From assembly GCA_007095845.1 (NCBI GenBank), contig SFBI01000041.1, forward strand, positions 1-43,643: DNA of 43,643 nucleotides. The letters are read 5' to 3'. The stretch comes from Microcystis aeruginosa Ma_MB_S_20031200_S102. Lineage in GTDB: Bacteria > Cyanobacteriota > Cyanobacteriia > Cyanobacteriales > Microcystaceae. The notes under the pieces are model-generated. The model saw only the letters and a program-made list of their open reading frames with translations. It searched no databases and was not told where the DNA came from. This document shows, in pieces, positions 17,281-26,486 of this stretch. Position 1 is the stretch's first letter. Every line of letters starts with the position of its first letter. The translations under genes and the position numbers were made by a program.

Positions 17281-18747
17281 ATGTTCGAGCAGACATTTAA
17301 GAATATCGATGATATTCTCCGAAAAGAGGCGGGGTGCGCGACGGAGTTGGATTACGCGGAACAGATTTCCTGGATTCTCTTTTTGAAATATCTCGACGAT
17401 TTGGAGGTCGATCGCCAGAATCGGGCGTTATTAACAGGAGAAGACTACGATCCGTTACTAGACGAACCCTATCGCTGGTCGAATTGGGCCTACCCCAAGG
17501 ACGCAAGGGGTGAACTGCTGAAAACCGCTAAGGTAGGGGACGATCTGATCGAGTTCGTCAATAGCGAGCTATTTCCCTACTTTCAGGGATTCAAGGAATA
17601 CGCAGAACCGGGGACATTCGGGGCTAAGATCGGGGAAATTTTTGCGGGGGTGCGGAATAAGTTTCAGAGCGGGTACAACCTGCGGGAAGTTCTCGAAAGT
17701 ATCGACCGGCTTCAGTTTCGCACGCAACAGCAGAAACACGAACTTTCGGATCTCTACGAAACCCGGATTAAAAATATGGGCAACGCAGGGCGAAACGGGG
17801 GCGAGTACTACACCCCGCGGCCCCTGATCCGAGCGATGATTCAAGTGATTAAACCGCAATTAGGGGAGACGATTTACGACGGGGCCTGCGGTTCGGCGGG
17901 GTTTCTCTGCGAGGCCTACGAGTATTTACGCCACAGTAAGGCCGATCTGAGTACGAAAGAGCTAGAAACCCTACAGACGAGGACTTTTTTCGGCAAGGAG
18001 AAAAAGGCTTTAGCCTATATTATCGGGGTGATGAATATGATCCTGCACGGGATCGAGGCCCCCAATATTATTCAGACCAACACCCTGGCCGAAGATATTC
18101 AAGCGATTCAAGAGAAGAATCGTTACCACATCGTTTTAGCTAATCCCCCCTTCGGAGGCAGCGAACGCAAGGAAATCCGCGGCAATTTCACGATCAATAC
18201 CGGGGAGACGGCCTTTCTTTTTCTCCAGCATTTCATCAAGAGTTTGAAAACTGGGGGACGGGGTGCGATCGTTATTAAAAATACCTTCCTGTCGAACGCG
18301 GACAACGGCTCTAGAGAGTTACGGAGGGAGTTAACCTCCTCCTGTAATCTCCATACGGTTTTGGATTGTCCCGCTAAGACGTTTTTAGGTGCGGGGGTAA
18401 AGACGGTGGTTTTATTTTTTACCAAGGGTTCGCCGACGCAGAAAATCTGGTTTTATCAACTCGATCCGGGGCGAAGTCTGGGAAAAACAAACGCACTCAA
18501 TGATGATGATTTGCAAGAGTTCATCGAGTTTCAATCGACTTTTAAGCTATCGGAGCGCTCTTGGTTTTTAGACTTAGAAGAAGTCGATCTGGGTTCCTTC
18601 GATCTGTCGGTGAAAAATCCCAACGCACCGGAGGGCGATCCTTTACGCGAGCCGGAAGAAATTTTAGCGGAGATTGCGGAATTGGACCGGGAAAGTGGGT
18701 CGATTTTAGAGGCGATTTCTGATCTATTGGGGTCTTCTCCTAGTTGA
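17281..18747 (+). CDS. hsdM: Type I restriction-modification methyltransferase subunit HsdM
   Basis: This subunit methylates adenine (N6) at the site chosen by HsdS, using S-adenosylmethionine. With ATG 17281 it has 488 residues: helical HsdM N-domain (FEQTFKNIDDILRKEAGCAT), EYYTPRPLIRAMI, SAM-binding DGACGSAGF (200-208), catalytic NPPF (288-291) and a C-terminal tail that contacts HsdS. TTG 17257 with GAGG upstream would add eight residues; homologues begin near MFEQTF, so I prefer the ATG. The frame is uninterrupted, unlike hsdS and hsdR downstream. An orphan methylase role would still need a specificity subunit. Confidence 0.95.
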   Translation: MFEQTFKNIDDILRKEAGCATELDYAEQISWILFLKYLDDLEVDRQNRALLTGEDYDPLLDEPYRWSNWAYPKDARGELLKTAKVGDDLIEFVNSELFPYFQGFKEYAEPGTFGAKIGEIFAGVRNKFQSGYNLREVLESIDRLQFRTQQQKHELSDLYETRIKNMGNAGRNGGEYYTPRPLIRAMIQVIKPQLGETIYDGACGSAGFLCEAYEYLRHSKADLSTKELETLQTRTFFGKEKKALAYIIGVMNMILHGIEAPNIIQTNTLAEDIQAIQEKNRYHIVLANPPFGGSERKEIRGNFTINTGETAFLFLQHFIKSLKTGGRGAIVIKNTFLSNADNGSRELRRELTSSCNLHTVLDCPAKTFLGAGVKTVVLFFTKGSPTQKIWFYQLDPGRSLGKTNALNDDDLQEFIEFQSTFKLSERSWFLDLEEVDLGSFDLSVKNPNAPEGDPLREPEEILAEIAELDRESGSILEAISDLLGSSPS

Positions 18748-18753
18748 TGGGAA

Positions 18754-19257
18754 GGGTGGTTTCGGCTTCGCTCAACCACCCGGAACCAAGGGCGCTCAAC
18801 CACCCGGAACCCTAGGGTTGATTCAAAGTCGGCTGAAAATTAGGAAGGGTAGGGAGTGTGTTGGCTGTGGGGAGAGGGGGAGGAGGCTTTTTTTTAATAA
18901 TAATGATTTTCTCTCTTGAAAAAACTCCCTCCTGCCTCCTGCCCTCTGCCTTCTGCCTCTCTGACTTCTTGTTTTAAGATGGAGAATGAAACAGCCCTAC
19001 CCGGAACCCCGGCTGAAAGAGGGCTGAGCGAACCCAAATAGAGGGCCCAGCGAAGCCGAAAGAGGGCTAAAAGAGGGCTGAGCGAAGCCGAAGCCCGATA
19101 TCCCCTCAACTACTTAGTTGTCTCATCGACAAAGTGCTTATTGAGTTCCGGGTGATTTCGGCTTCGCTCAACCACCCGGAACCCCGGCGGAAAGAGGGCC
19201 CAGCGAACCCAAATAGAGGGCTGAGCGAAGCCGAAGCCCGATATCCCCTCAACCAAA
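18754..19257. repeat. Cluster of GAGCGAAGCC hairpin repeats inside the RM locus
   Basis: GGGTGGTT (18754-18761) and AACCACCC (18774-18781) form a hairpin with TCGGCTTCGCTC in the loop. The loop phrase and its inverse recur about eight times to 19257. A 38-bp block (starting GAGGGCTGAGCGAAGCC, ending CCCCTCAAC) is exactly duplicated at 19073-19110 and 19216-19253. A pyrimidine-rich CTCCTGC/CTGCCTT array lies at 18927-18970. I see no gene in this 540-bp gap. Confidence 0.85.
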
Positions 19258-19288
19258 CAAATTGAGCCTTTCACCTCAGATAAAATCT

Positions 19289-19621
19289 ATGGCCTATATG
19301 TATATTCTTGAATGTTGTGATGGTTCTTTTTATGTGGGTAGTACGAAGAATTTGCCCCGTCGTTTATGGCAACATCAAAATGGTTTCGGTGCAAATCATA
19401 CTAGAAAGCGATTACCGGTCAAGTTGGTTTATGCTGAATACTATGATCATGTGGCAAATGCTTTTTATCGCGAGAAGCAGGTGCAAGGTTGGAGTCGGGC
19501 GAAAAAGATGGCTTTGATGCGTAGTGATTGGGATTCTCTTCATATTTTGGCTGAGTGTCAAAATGAGTCACATTATCGGAATTTCTCCGTAGATGGAGGA
19601 TTAACAAGGGATGAAAACTGA
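19289..19621 (+). CDS. GIY-YIG nuclease family protein
   Basis: A 110-residue single-domain protein. YMYILECCDGSFYVGSTKN is the GIY-YIG core (YIL and YVG in place of the literal GIY and YIG), followed by LPRRLWQHQNG with the catalytic arginine, then HTRKRLPVKLVYAEYYD and a REKQVQGWSRAKKMALM helix. This is the stand-alone UPF0213-like group, thought to be DNA nucleases, with roles mostly untested. I chose ATG 19289 over TTG 19262. It lies between hsdM and hsdS, flanked by hairpin repeats on both sides, so it may be a later insertion into the RM operon rather than part of it. Confidence 0.88.
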   Translation: MAYMYILECCDGSFYVGSTKNLPRRLWQHQNGFGANHTRKRLPVKLVYAEYYDHVANAFYREKQVQGWSRAKKMALMRSDWDSLHILAECQNESHYRNFSVDGGLTRDEN

Positions 19622-19628
19622 GGGGGAA

Positions 19629-19729
19629 GCTGGTTTCGACTTTCGCTCAACCAGCATCGACTTCGCTCAACCAGCATCGACTTTCGCTCAACCAGCATTC
19701 GGCTTTCACGCAACCAGCATCGAGTTTCG
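19629..19729. repeat. 20-22 bp tandem repeats with hairpin, upstream of hsdS
   Basis: GCTGGTT (19629-19635) pairs with AACCAGC (19649-19655). The phrase TCGACTTTCGCTCAACCAGC then repeats about four times with 20-, 21- and 22-bp spacing. It is related to the 18754 hairpin family. The array ends about 70 bp before the hsdS ATG. Confidence 0.85.
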
Positions 19730-19801
19730 ATTATGAAAATTGATAGAAAATAAAAAAATTAAAGTAAGTGCGGAGATTTTTACAAGTATTGGAGAGATTT
19801 T

Positions 19802-21084
19802 ATGAAAGAAAAAACAATTAATTTACCAGAACTATGGATGACTAAAAAGCTTGGCGATTTATGCGATATTGCCCGTGGTGGCTCACCTAGACCTATTCAG
19901 CAATACTTAACGAATAGCCCAGATGGTATCAATTGGATAAAAATCAGTGATGCTTCTGCCAGTTCAAAATATATTTATGAAACAAAAGAAAAAATAAAGC
20001 CCGAAGGAGTTACGAAATCTAGATTAGTTCAAAAAGATGATTTTTTATTGTCAAATTCTATGAGTTTTGGCCGTCCGTATATTATGAAAATATCTGGTTG
20101 CATTCATGACGGTTGGCTAGTTTTAAAAGATAAATCGGGACTTTTTGATCAAGATTATTTATATTATTTTTTAAATTCTCAAGCTGCCTATAAACAATTC
20201 GATAATCTTGCGGCAGGTTCAACAGTTAGAAATCTTAATACACAGCTTGTTAAAAATGTTATTATTCCTATTCCCCCGATCGAAGAACAAAAAAGAATAG
20301 TAGAGATACTAGACAAAGCTTTCGAGGGTATAGCTCAAGCTGAAGATAACACCCGAAGAAACTTAATTAATGCCCGGGAGCTTTTTAATAGTTATTTAAA
20401 TAATATTTTTAGGGAGAGAGGAGATGAATGGATAGATGAAAAGTTAGGCGATATTAGTGAGAATCTGGATAGCGAAAGAATTCCTATAACGAAATCAAAG
20501 AGAACTTGGTTCTTCCGAACTTACAATGTAGAAAATTCCCCAAGCTCCCTCTCTGTCCAGCAATGCTCTAAAGTTGATAAATATCAATCTAACAAAAACT
20601 CAAAGCTTTACTATACAAGCTTAAAGTTCCTTATTATGGAGCTTCTGGTATTGTTGATTATGTAGATGATTTTATATTTGATGAAGAGCTACTGTTAGTT
20701 TCTGAAGATGGGGCTAACCTTTTGGCAAGAACTTATCCAATTGCATTTTCTATAAGTGGAAAAGCATGGGTTAATAATCATGCTCATGTTTTAAAATTTA
20801 ACGATATTAGTTTACAGAGATTCATAGAATATTTTCTAAACTCGATCTCTTTAGAGCGTTATGTTAGTGGAATGGCTCAACCAAAGCTTAATCAAAAGGC
20901 ATTAAATTCTATTTTGATACCAATTGCGCCGAAAGAAATAAGAGAAAAAGTTGTTAATAATTTAGATAGTTTAAAAGGAAATGTTAACAGTCTTGAAACC
21001 ATTTACCAACGCAAACTAGAAGCGATCGCCGAACTTAAACAATCGATCCTAGAAAAAGCCTTCACCGGTCAACTTAGCCAATAG
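19802..21084 (+). pseudogene. hsdS: Type I RM specificity subunit HsdS, frameshifted in the second recognition domain
   Basis: HsdS selects the bipartite DNA target for HsdM and HsdR. The first part (19802-20665) has a complete N-terminal target recognition domain and the helical spacer (IPPIEEQKRIVEILDKAF). The second recognition domain begins (ITKSKR, to about 20502), then about 120 nt of unrelated sequence intervenes. The family motif VPYYGASGIVDYVDD resumes at 20626 in another frame and runs to 21084 (final helix IAELKQSILEKAFTGQL). The first frame ends at 20665. The ATG has GGAG upstream. A truncated single-domain HsdS can sometimes dimerise in other systems, so partial function is possible but unproven. 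Confidence 0.85.
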
Positions 21085-21122
21085 ATGGGTTAAAATAGAC
21101 AGAATAGGGGGAACGCTCATCG

Positions 21123-21257
21123 ATGCCGACCTATACCCTCGCAAACACTCGTAATCCACCCGGTGCGGGGCCAGCCGCCAGAACCAACGGGAAACCATCG
21201 GGAAAAAGCAGGGTCGAGGCCTTGACTGCGGACTTAAAAAAACTCGCCGATTTCTAG
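21123..21257 (+). CDS. Small ORF (44 aa) between hsdS and brnT, unknown
   Basis: ATG 21123 to TAG 21255-21257 encodes a basic, proline/glycine-rich N-half (NPPGAGPAARTNGKPSGKSR) and a short helix VEALTADLKKLADF. GGGGGA lies about 10 nt upstream. The brnT ATG follows 2 nt after the stop, as in a translationally coupled pair. I do not recognise it. It could be a small RM-associated or antitoxin-like protein, or a chance frame. Confidence 0.45.
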   Translation: MPTYTLANTRNPPGAGPAARTNGKPSGKSRVEALTADLKKLADF

Positions 21258-21259
21258 AA

Positions 21260-21532
21260 ATGCCTAGCTTCGAGTACGACGAAAACAAAAGTCAAACCAA
21301 CCAACAAAAACACGGCATAGACTTTATCGAAGCCCAAAAACTCTGGGAAGACGACAATCTACTGGAAATCACCGGCAAAAGCGAGACCGAGCCACGCTAT
21401 TTAATCATCGGTCAAGTTCAAGATAAGCATTGGACGGCCGTGATTACCTATCGTAGTGAAATGATCCGTATTATCTCTGTTCGCCGTTCCCGTACTAATG
21501 AGGTTACATGGTATGAAAGCCGAAGAATTTGA
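21260..21532 (+). CDS. brnT: BrnT family ribonuclease toxin
   Basis: BrnT is a RelE-fold toxin that cleaves mRNA and is neutralised by BrnA. The 90-residue protein has the signature FEYDENKSQTNQQKHGIDF and the later block ITYRSEMIRIISVRRSR, typical of the family. It overlaps the antitoxin gene by 20 nt. The pair lies between hsdS and hsdR, where toxin-antitoxin modules can act as addiction elements that hold an RM island in the chromosome. Confidence 0.92.
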   Translation: MPSFEYDENKSQTNQQKHGIDFIEAQKLWEDDNLLEITGKSETEPRYLIIGQVQDKHWTAVITYRSEMIRIISVRRSRTNEVTWYESRRI

Positions 21533-21737
21533 CGCGAAATTTGATGCGGGGGAAGACATGAGCGAATTTCTCGATTTCTCCACCGCCCGACGACCCAACC
21601 GGGAAAAGCAAAAAATCGAACTCGATTTACCCTTTTGGATCATTCGCAAACTAGAAGCCGAAGCCCAGAAAGAGGGCGTTTCCACTCAAACATTCCTAGA
21701 AAACTATCTAGCCCGACACATCGCCTCCGCCCCCTAG
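21513..21737 (+). CDS. brnA: BrnA-type antitoxin
   Basis: A 74-residue protein from ATG 21513 (MKAEEFDAKFDAGEDMSEFLD). ATG 21498 is in frame and would add five residues. The N-half matches the toxin-binding part of BrnA-like antitoxins. The C-half, KIELDLPFWIIRKLEAEAQ then TQTFLENYLARHI, is a ribbon-helix-helix DNA-binding domain that probably represses its own operon. It overlaps the brnT end and stops 3 nt before the hsdR ATG, so hsdR translation is probably coupled to it. Confidence 0.88.
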   Translation: MKAEEFDAKFDAGEDMSEFLDFSTARRPNREKQKIELDLPFWIIRKLEAEAQKEGVSTQTFLENYLARHIASAP

Positions 21738-21740
21738 TTT

Positions 21741-24053
21741 ATGAACGAAGCCGAAACCAAAGCAGAACTGATTGACCCCGCCCTCAAAGCGGCGGGATGG
21801 GGAGTCATTCCCGACAGTAAAATTCGTCGCGAGGTAATTGCCCCCGGTCGTCTGGTGGGTTACGGCCAGCGCAGTTCATCGAAAATCTGCGATTATGTCT
21901 TAGTTTATCGCGGTCACAAACTCGCCACCCTGGAAGCCAAAAAACGCGACGCGCACCCCACGAAGGGACTTGGGCAGGCTAAGGACTACGCCGAGCGCCT
22001 GCAAACCCCCTTCGCCCTCTGTAGCAACGGCCTCCGCATCTATCAAGTGGATACCCGCGCCGGAAAAGAAGGCTATATCGATCGCTACCCCACTCCGGAA
22101 GAACTCTGGGCCGCCACCTACCCCGATCCCAACCCCTGGCGCGACCGTTTCGCCACCGTCCCCCCCGATAATAAAAGCGGGATGCGGGAGGCCCGCTACT
22201 ACCAACACAATGCCATCCAAGCGGTTCTAGAAGCGATCGCAGCTGGTCAAAAACGGATGCTCCTGACCATGGCCACCGGCACTGGCAAAACAGCGATCGC
22301 CCTTCAAATCGCATGGAAACTCTTTCATAGTAGTTGGAACCTTACTGGTGAACCGACCCACCGGCCCTGTATTCTCTTCCTCACGGATCGCAATATTCTC
22401 GCTAATCAAGCCTTAACCGAGTTTACCGCCTTCCCCGAAGATGCCCTCGTTCGGATCGAACCGAAGGAAATCCAGAAAACAAAGAAAGTCCCTAAAAACG
22501 GCAGTGTCTTTTTTTCGATCTTTCAAACTTTTATGACCCAAAACGGCGAGGAACTAGCCCCTAACTTCCTCGAATACGCTCCCGACTTTTTCGACTTGGT
22601 GATCGTGGATGAATGTCATCGGGGCGGGGCCAACGACGAAAGCACTTGGCGAAAAATCCTCGAATACTTCGCCCCGGCCGTACAACTGGGATTAACTGCC
22701 ACCCCGAAACGGGATCTCAACGGCGACACCTACAAATACTTCGGCGAACCCCTCTACACCTATTCCCTGAAAGAAGGCATTAACGAGGGCTACCTAACCC
22801 CCTTTAAGGTGGTTGAATTCACCACCAGCCTCGACGAGTACCAATATGACCCCGACGATGAACTGATCGAGGGCGATATCGACGAAAACAAGGTTTATAC
22901 TGAATCCGACTTTAACCGGATTATCGAGATCGAGGAACGGGAACGCCAACGGGTAAAAATTTTTATGGAGGCGATCGACTAAAACGAGAAAACCCTGGTT
23001 TTCTGCGCCAATCAAGACCACGCTTTAGCCATTCGCGATCTGATCAATCAAATGGCCATCAGCAGCGATCCCAACTACTGCGCTCGCGTTACCGCTAACG
23101 ATGGCAGCTTGGGAGAAACCCACTTAAAAAAGTTTCAAGACAACGAGAAAAAGCTCCCCACCATCCTTACCACCTCTCGCAAACTCTCCACCGGGGTGGA
23201 TGCTAGAAATCTGAGAAATATCGTTCTACTGCGTCCAGTCAAATCGATGATCGAGTTCAAACAGATTATCGGACGGGGGACGCGCCTTTTCGATAATAAG
23301 GACTATTTTACTATCTACGATTTTGTTAAAGCCCACGAAAACTTTAACGATCCCGAATGGGACGGGGAACCCCAAGAACCCGTCCTCATCGATCCGAGAC
23401 CGCGCCCCGAATCACCTGATGCGATCGAATATCCGCTCGACGAGCCGGATTCTCTGCCGATAGGCCAGAAAATTAAAATCAAACTGGCCGACGGCAAGGA
23501 ACGAGAACTGGAACACACCCAGAAAACAAGCTTCTGGAACGCTGACGGAAAACCGATCTCGGCCGAGGAGTTTATCCAGCAGCTTTTCGGGGATATTCCC
23601 GATCTTTTTCAAGATGAAGCGGAATTACGCCTTCTCTGGAGCCGACCCGACACCCGCAAATCGCTGCTAACTGGACTCGCGGAAAAAGGCTACGGTGACG
23701 AACAGCTACAGGCGATCGCCCGTATCACCAACACGGAAAATAGTGATATTTACGATGTGCTGACCTATATCGCCTACGCAGCCAGACCCCTGACGCGAGA
23801 AGAACGGGTAATCAAGCACAAAGATTTAATTTTCTCGAAATACACGCGAAAACAAGGGGAGTTTCTCGACTTTATCCTCGACCAGTATATTCGCTCTGGC
23901 GTTGGCGAGCTTGACCGGGAGAAATTGCCAAAACTGATCGAGATTAAGTATCACACCATTAACGAGGCGATCTCCCAATTGGGAGACATTCAAGAAATTA
24001 GCGGGGTATTTATGAGTTTTCAGGCTTATCTCTACCGGTCAGACGTGGCCTAA
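21741..24053 (+). pseudogene. hsdR: Type I restriction endonuclease subunit HsdR, interrupted by one in-frame stop
   Basis: HsdR is the ATP-driven DNA translocase and nuclease of type I systems. The frame is continuous over 771 codons except for TAA at 22980-22982 (codon 414), which reads AID-stop-NEKTLVFC where a Gln codon (CAA) would restore a family-like sequence. N-terminal nuclease residues are visible (Asp51 in DYVLVY, Glu65 and Lys67 in LEAKK), as are Walker A GTGKT (180-184), DECH (290-293) and, after the stop, the helicase motif IIGRGTRLF. As written the product ends before helicase motif VI, so restriction should be lost unless the stop is suppressed. Confidence 0.9.
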
Positions 24054-24127
24054 TCCCCTATAGGAGATACAGCACGGGTTATGGTCTTTTGTCAACGGAA
24101 AAGTCTAAATATGGTGGCTAGGGCGAT

Positions 24128-24243
24128 AAGTACCTAAGCAAAATTAATTACACATATCTAACCCCGCTCTTGCCTCTTGCCTCTTGCCTATCTTCACTAG
24201 GAAATTAATTTTGCACGACTACTTAATTGGTTTAGTATTACAC
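24128..24243. repeat. Imperfect inverted-repeat element after hsdR
   Basis: AAGTACCTAAGCAAAATTAATT near 24130 and the inverse AATTAATTTTGCACGACTACTT near 24205 bound about 100 bp containing a (CTTGCCT)n array at 24171-24190. A TTTAGTATTA end like that of the 5049 element follows at 24234. It looks like a decayed MITE in the 259-bp gap; no gene is seen. Confidence 0.5.
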
Positions 24244-24312
24244 TTCATGTTGATGATCAAGGCTGTGGTAAAGTAAAAACCAAGAAGGAAAGCTAGTATT
24301 TATTCTTGAAAA

Positions 24313-25479
24313 TCATTGAGTAAAATAACGCAATCCCTTGACTAATCTTTCTACTGCCGCTAAAGCCGTTTCTGGAGATAAAGTAGCGTAGGCAAGACGC
24401 AAATAACAGCCCTCTGTTATACCAAAAGTTGAACCGGGTAACACCGCCACCCGCTGCTGCTCAATTAAACTTTTAACTAACTGAAAATCATTCTTGTCCG
24501 TGGTAATTTTCAGGAAGAAGTAAAAAGCTCCTTCCGCAGTGGCAACATCACAGATATCCCTAACCGATTCTAGAGCATTCAGGCAAATTTCTCTAACTTG
24601 ACTGATGGTTTTTAACTGTTCTAAAGGATAGCTTTTACCCACCTGCAACGCTCCTAGGGCCGCGTATTGCGAAACCACCGGCGGACAGATTAAAATAGTA
24701 TCCTGAATCTTATTAATCGCCTCAGATAAATGTTCTGGTACTACCATATAACCAATGCGCCAACTGGCAAAACCGTAGGCTTTTGAGAGACTAAATAAGG
24801 AAATAGTCCGGGATTCACTATCAACAATTGCCGCCGGGGAAAAGTGGCAAGCATGGTTATAGGTAAAATACTCATAAGCCTCATCATGAATATGATAGAT
24901 GCCCTTTTTTTGACAAATTCGATTGACTTCCCTTAGGGTATTTTCTGGATAAACTACTCCCGTAGGATTATTAGGAGAAATCGTCACCACTGCCTTAGTT
25001 TTTTCTGTGATTGCCTCTTCAATGGCAGCCGGACGCAATTGATAATTTTTGTCTGTGGCGACCAAAATAACTTGACAATCAGCCATTTTTATGGCCATTT
25101 CATGATTGAAATAAAAGGGAGTGTTGAGAATAATTTCATCTCCCGGGGAAGTAATGGCTAAAATAGCATTCATAAAAGCCATATTACTGCCCGCAGTCAC
25201 AAAAATTGCCTGTTTATCACTGATTTCTATCCGATTATCTTCGGCTAGTTTTTGTCGAATTACTGTTAATAAGGGGGGAATTCCCGCCACAGATTGATAT
25301 TGATGATTTTTGGGATTGGCTAAAAATAAAGATAGAGATTCGATCGCTTCCCGGGGTGGATCATAGGAAACAACCCCTTGACCTAGGGAAATAGTGCCGG
25401 GGTTCGCTTTAATTAATTGACCGACCACGGGAATGATCGGTGTTTGTACCCCGTCCATGCGGGAGAGAAGGTTTTTCAT
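24313..25479 (-). CDS. Pyridoxal-phosphate aminotransferase, class I/II
   Basis: A 388-residue fold-type I PLP enzyme, cytosolic. The PLP lysine is Lys233 in SLSKAYGFASWRIGY; SPNNPTGVVYP, NTPFYFNHE and the C-terminal arginine in CYLRLAYATL are the usual substrate and cofactor residues. It resembles aspartate/aromatic-type aminotransferases, and the exact substrate cannot be told from sequence. I chose ATG 25479; a TTG at 25491 would start directly against the tmRNA 3' end. The tmRNA gene on the same strand ends 12 nt upstream. Confidence 0.9.
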   Translation of the reverse strand: MKNLLSRMDGVQTPIIPVVGQLIKANPGTISLGQGVVSYDPPREAIESLSLFLANPKNHQYQSVAGIPPLLTVIRQKLAEDNRIEISDKQAIFVTAGSNMAFMNAILAITSPGDEIILNTPFYFNHEMAIKMADCQVILVATDKNYQLRPAAIEEAITEKTKAVVTISPNNPTGVVYPENTLREVNRICQKKGIYHIHDEAYEYFTYNHACHFSPAAIVDSESRTISLFSLSKAYGFASWRIGYMVVPEHLSEAINKIQDTILICPPVVSQYAALGALQVGKSYPLEQLKTISQVREICLNALESVRDICDVATAEGAFYFFLKITTDKNDFQLVKSLIEQQRVAVLPGSTFGITEGCYLRLAYATLSPETALAAVERLVKGLRYFTQ

Positions 25480-25491
25480 TAAACTAATCAA

Positions 25492-25879
25492 TGGAGCCGA
25501 GCAGAGTCGAACTGCTGTCCAAATTAGGTATTGACTGTCCGTTCATTCACAGGTTTAGTTTCGATTACCCTCGAAACGGGGACTGTCACTTATCCCGGAC
25601 AGTGGGATGCTCTAGTTAAAGCTTAGACGGTTAACTAACTAGAGAAAGTTAAACGTGGCATCCGTTGGGGGTTTATCCATAGTCCTTAACGGAGTCAAAC
25701 TATGAATGCTCGAGTCGATTAGAGACTATTAGGCAGCTACAGGAGCGGCTTTACGAGCGAAAGGAACGATGTTGTTCGCATTTACTTTTTGTTTGAGCCT
25801 TTGATTTACGAGAGGAGACTCACTCTCGACCTGTATCACGGGGGAGCTTTCGCTAACCTGTCGAAACCGTTACGGCCCC
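25492..25879 (-). ncRNA. ssrA: Transfer-messenger RNA (tmRNA)
   Basis: tmRNA rescues stalled ribosomes and tags the nascent protein for degradation. The 5' end GGGGCCGTAACGGTTTCGAC pairs with the 3' end (CGGCTCC, discriminator A at 25492; CCA is not encoded). The T-arm is GTTCGACTC. The tag frame reads ANNIVPFARKAAPVAA and then TAA, the typical cyanobacterial tag. Length is 388 nt in one piece. Confidence 0.98.
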
Positions 25880-25895
25880 TTGTGCTTACATTCTG

Positions 25896-25901
25896 ATTAT
25901 A
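25896..25901 (-). promoter_or_regulatory. -10 element of the tmRNA promoter
   Basis: A perfect TATAAT on the minus strand ends 16 nt before the mature tmRNA 5' end. No clear -35 hexamer is seen; a short leader is probably removed by processing. Confidence 0.6.
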
Positions 25902-26045
25902 GCATATTTTTTGATTAAGCTAATTTCCGATTTTCCCAAGGGTTAGAGCCGGGCTAGATCGGTAAAAAAGGGTTTTTATCGCTGATTTTTGGGAAAGTTA
26001 TCCTATATTTGCGATCTAGCTGCCATGGTTGATGCCGAAGTTGCC

Positions 26046-26486
26046 TCAACTCTGAACATTTTCTGAAGATGCCCTGGCGTGGACGAGAGTGTAATTAATC
26101 CGTAAAGCTTCTACACGGGCGAAATGTTGAATATTACCCGTAACCAGTTCTAGATTAGATTGAATCGCCGTGGATGCGATCTGTAAATCGGCATGGGCGA
26201 GAATATTTCCCTGTTGTTCTAGTTGCGCTTGAATTTCTCCGTAAATTTTCGCTGTCAAGCGATCGAATGGCAGGATCGTGAATTCGGGGATAATTCTCGT
26301 TTCGATTTTTTCCAGAAAATGATTGCGCTTCGGGGAACGGAACGCACCTTTATATAGTTCGGCGATCGTGATACTGCTAGTATATTGATTTTCTCGATCG
26401 AGCGATCGTAACCATTGCAGATAGTCCAGTAGCGGGCGCTTGCGTAACATCTCTGAAATAGCATCGGTATCAAAGAGATAAGCCAT
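26046..26486 (-). CDS. vapC: PIN-domain ribonuclease toxin, VapC family
   Basis: A 146-residue PIN domain. The acidic residues of the metal site are Asp6 (LFDTDAISE), Glu43 (TIAELYKG) and Asp100 (AHADLQIA), and the final TGNIQHF motif is present. VapC toxins cut tRNA or rRNA when free of antitoxin. The ATG overlaps the antitoxin stop by one base (TGATG), the normal coupled arrangement. Confidence 0.93.
   Translation of the reverse strand: MAYLFDTDAISEMLRKRPLLDYLQWLRSLDRENQYTSSITIAELYKGAFRSPKRNHFLEKIETRIIPEFTILPFDRLTAKIYGEIQAQLEQQGNILAHADLQIASTAIQSNLELVTGNIQHFARVEALRINYTLVHARASSENVQS

Noticed and set aside
19636-19729. Possible CRISPR array
   Set aside because: Units are 20-22 bp contiguous repeats without unique spacers.
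25479-25491. TTG start of the aminotransferase
   Set aside because: It abuts the mature tmRNA 3' end and adds four non-conserved residues.
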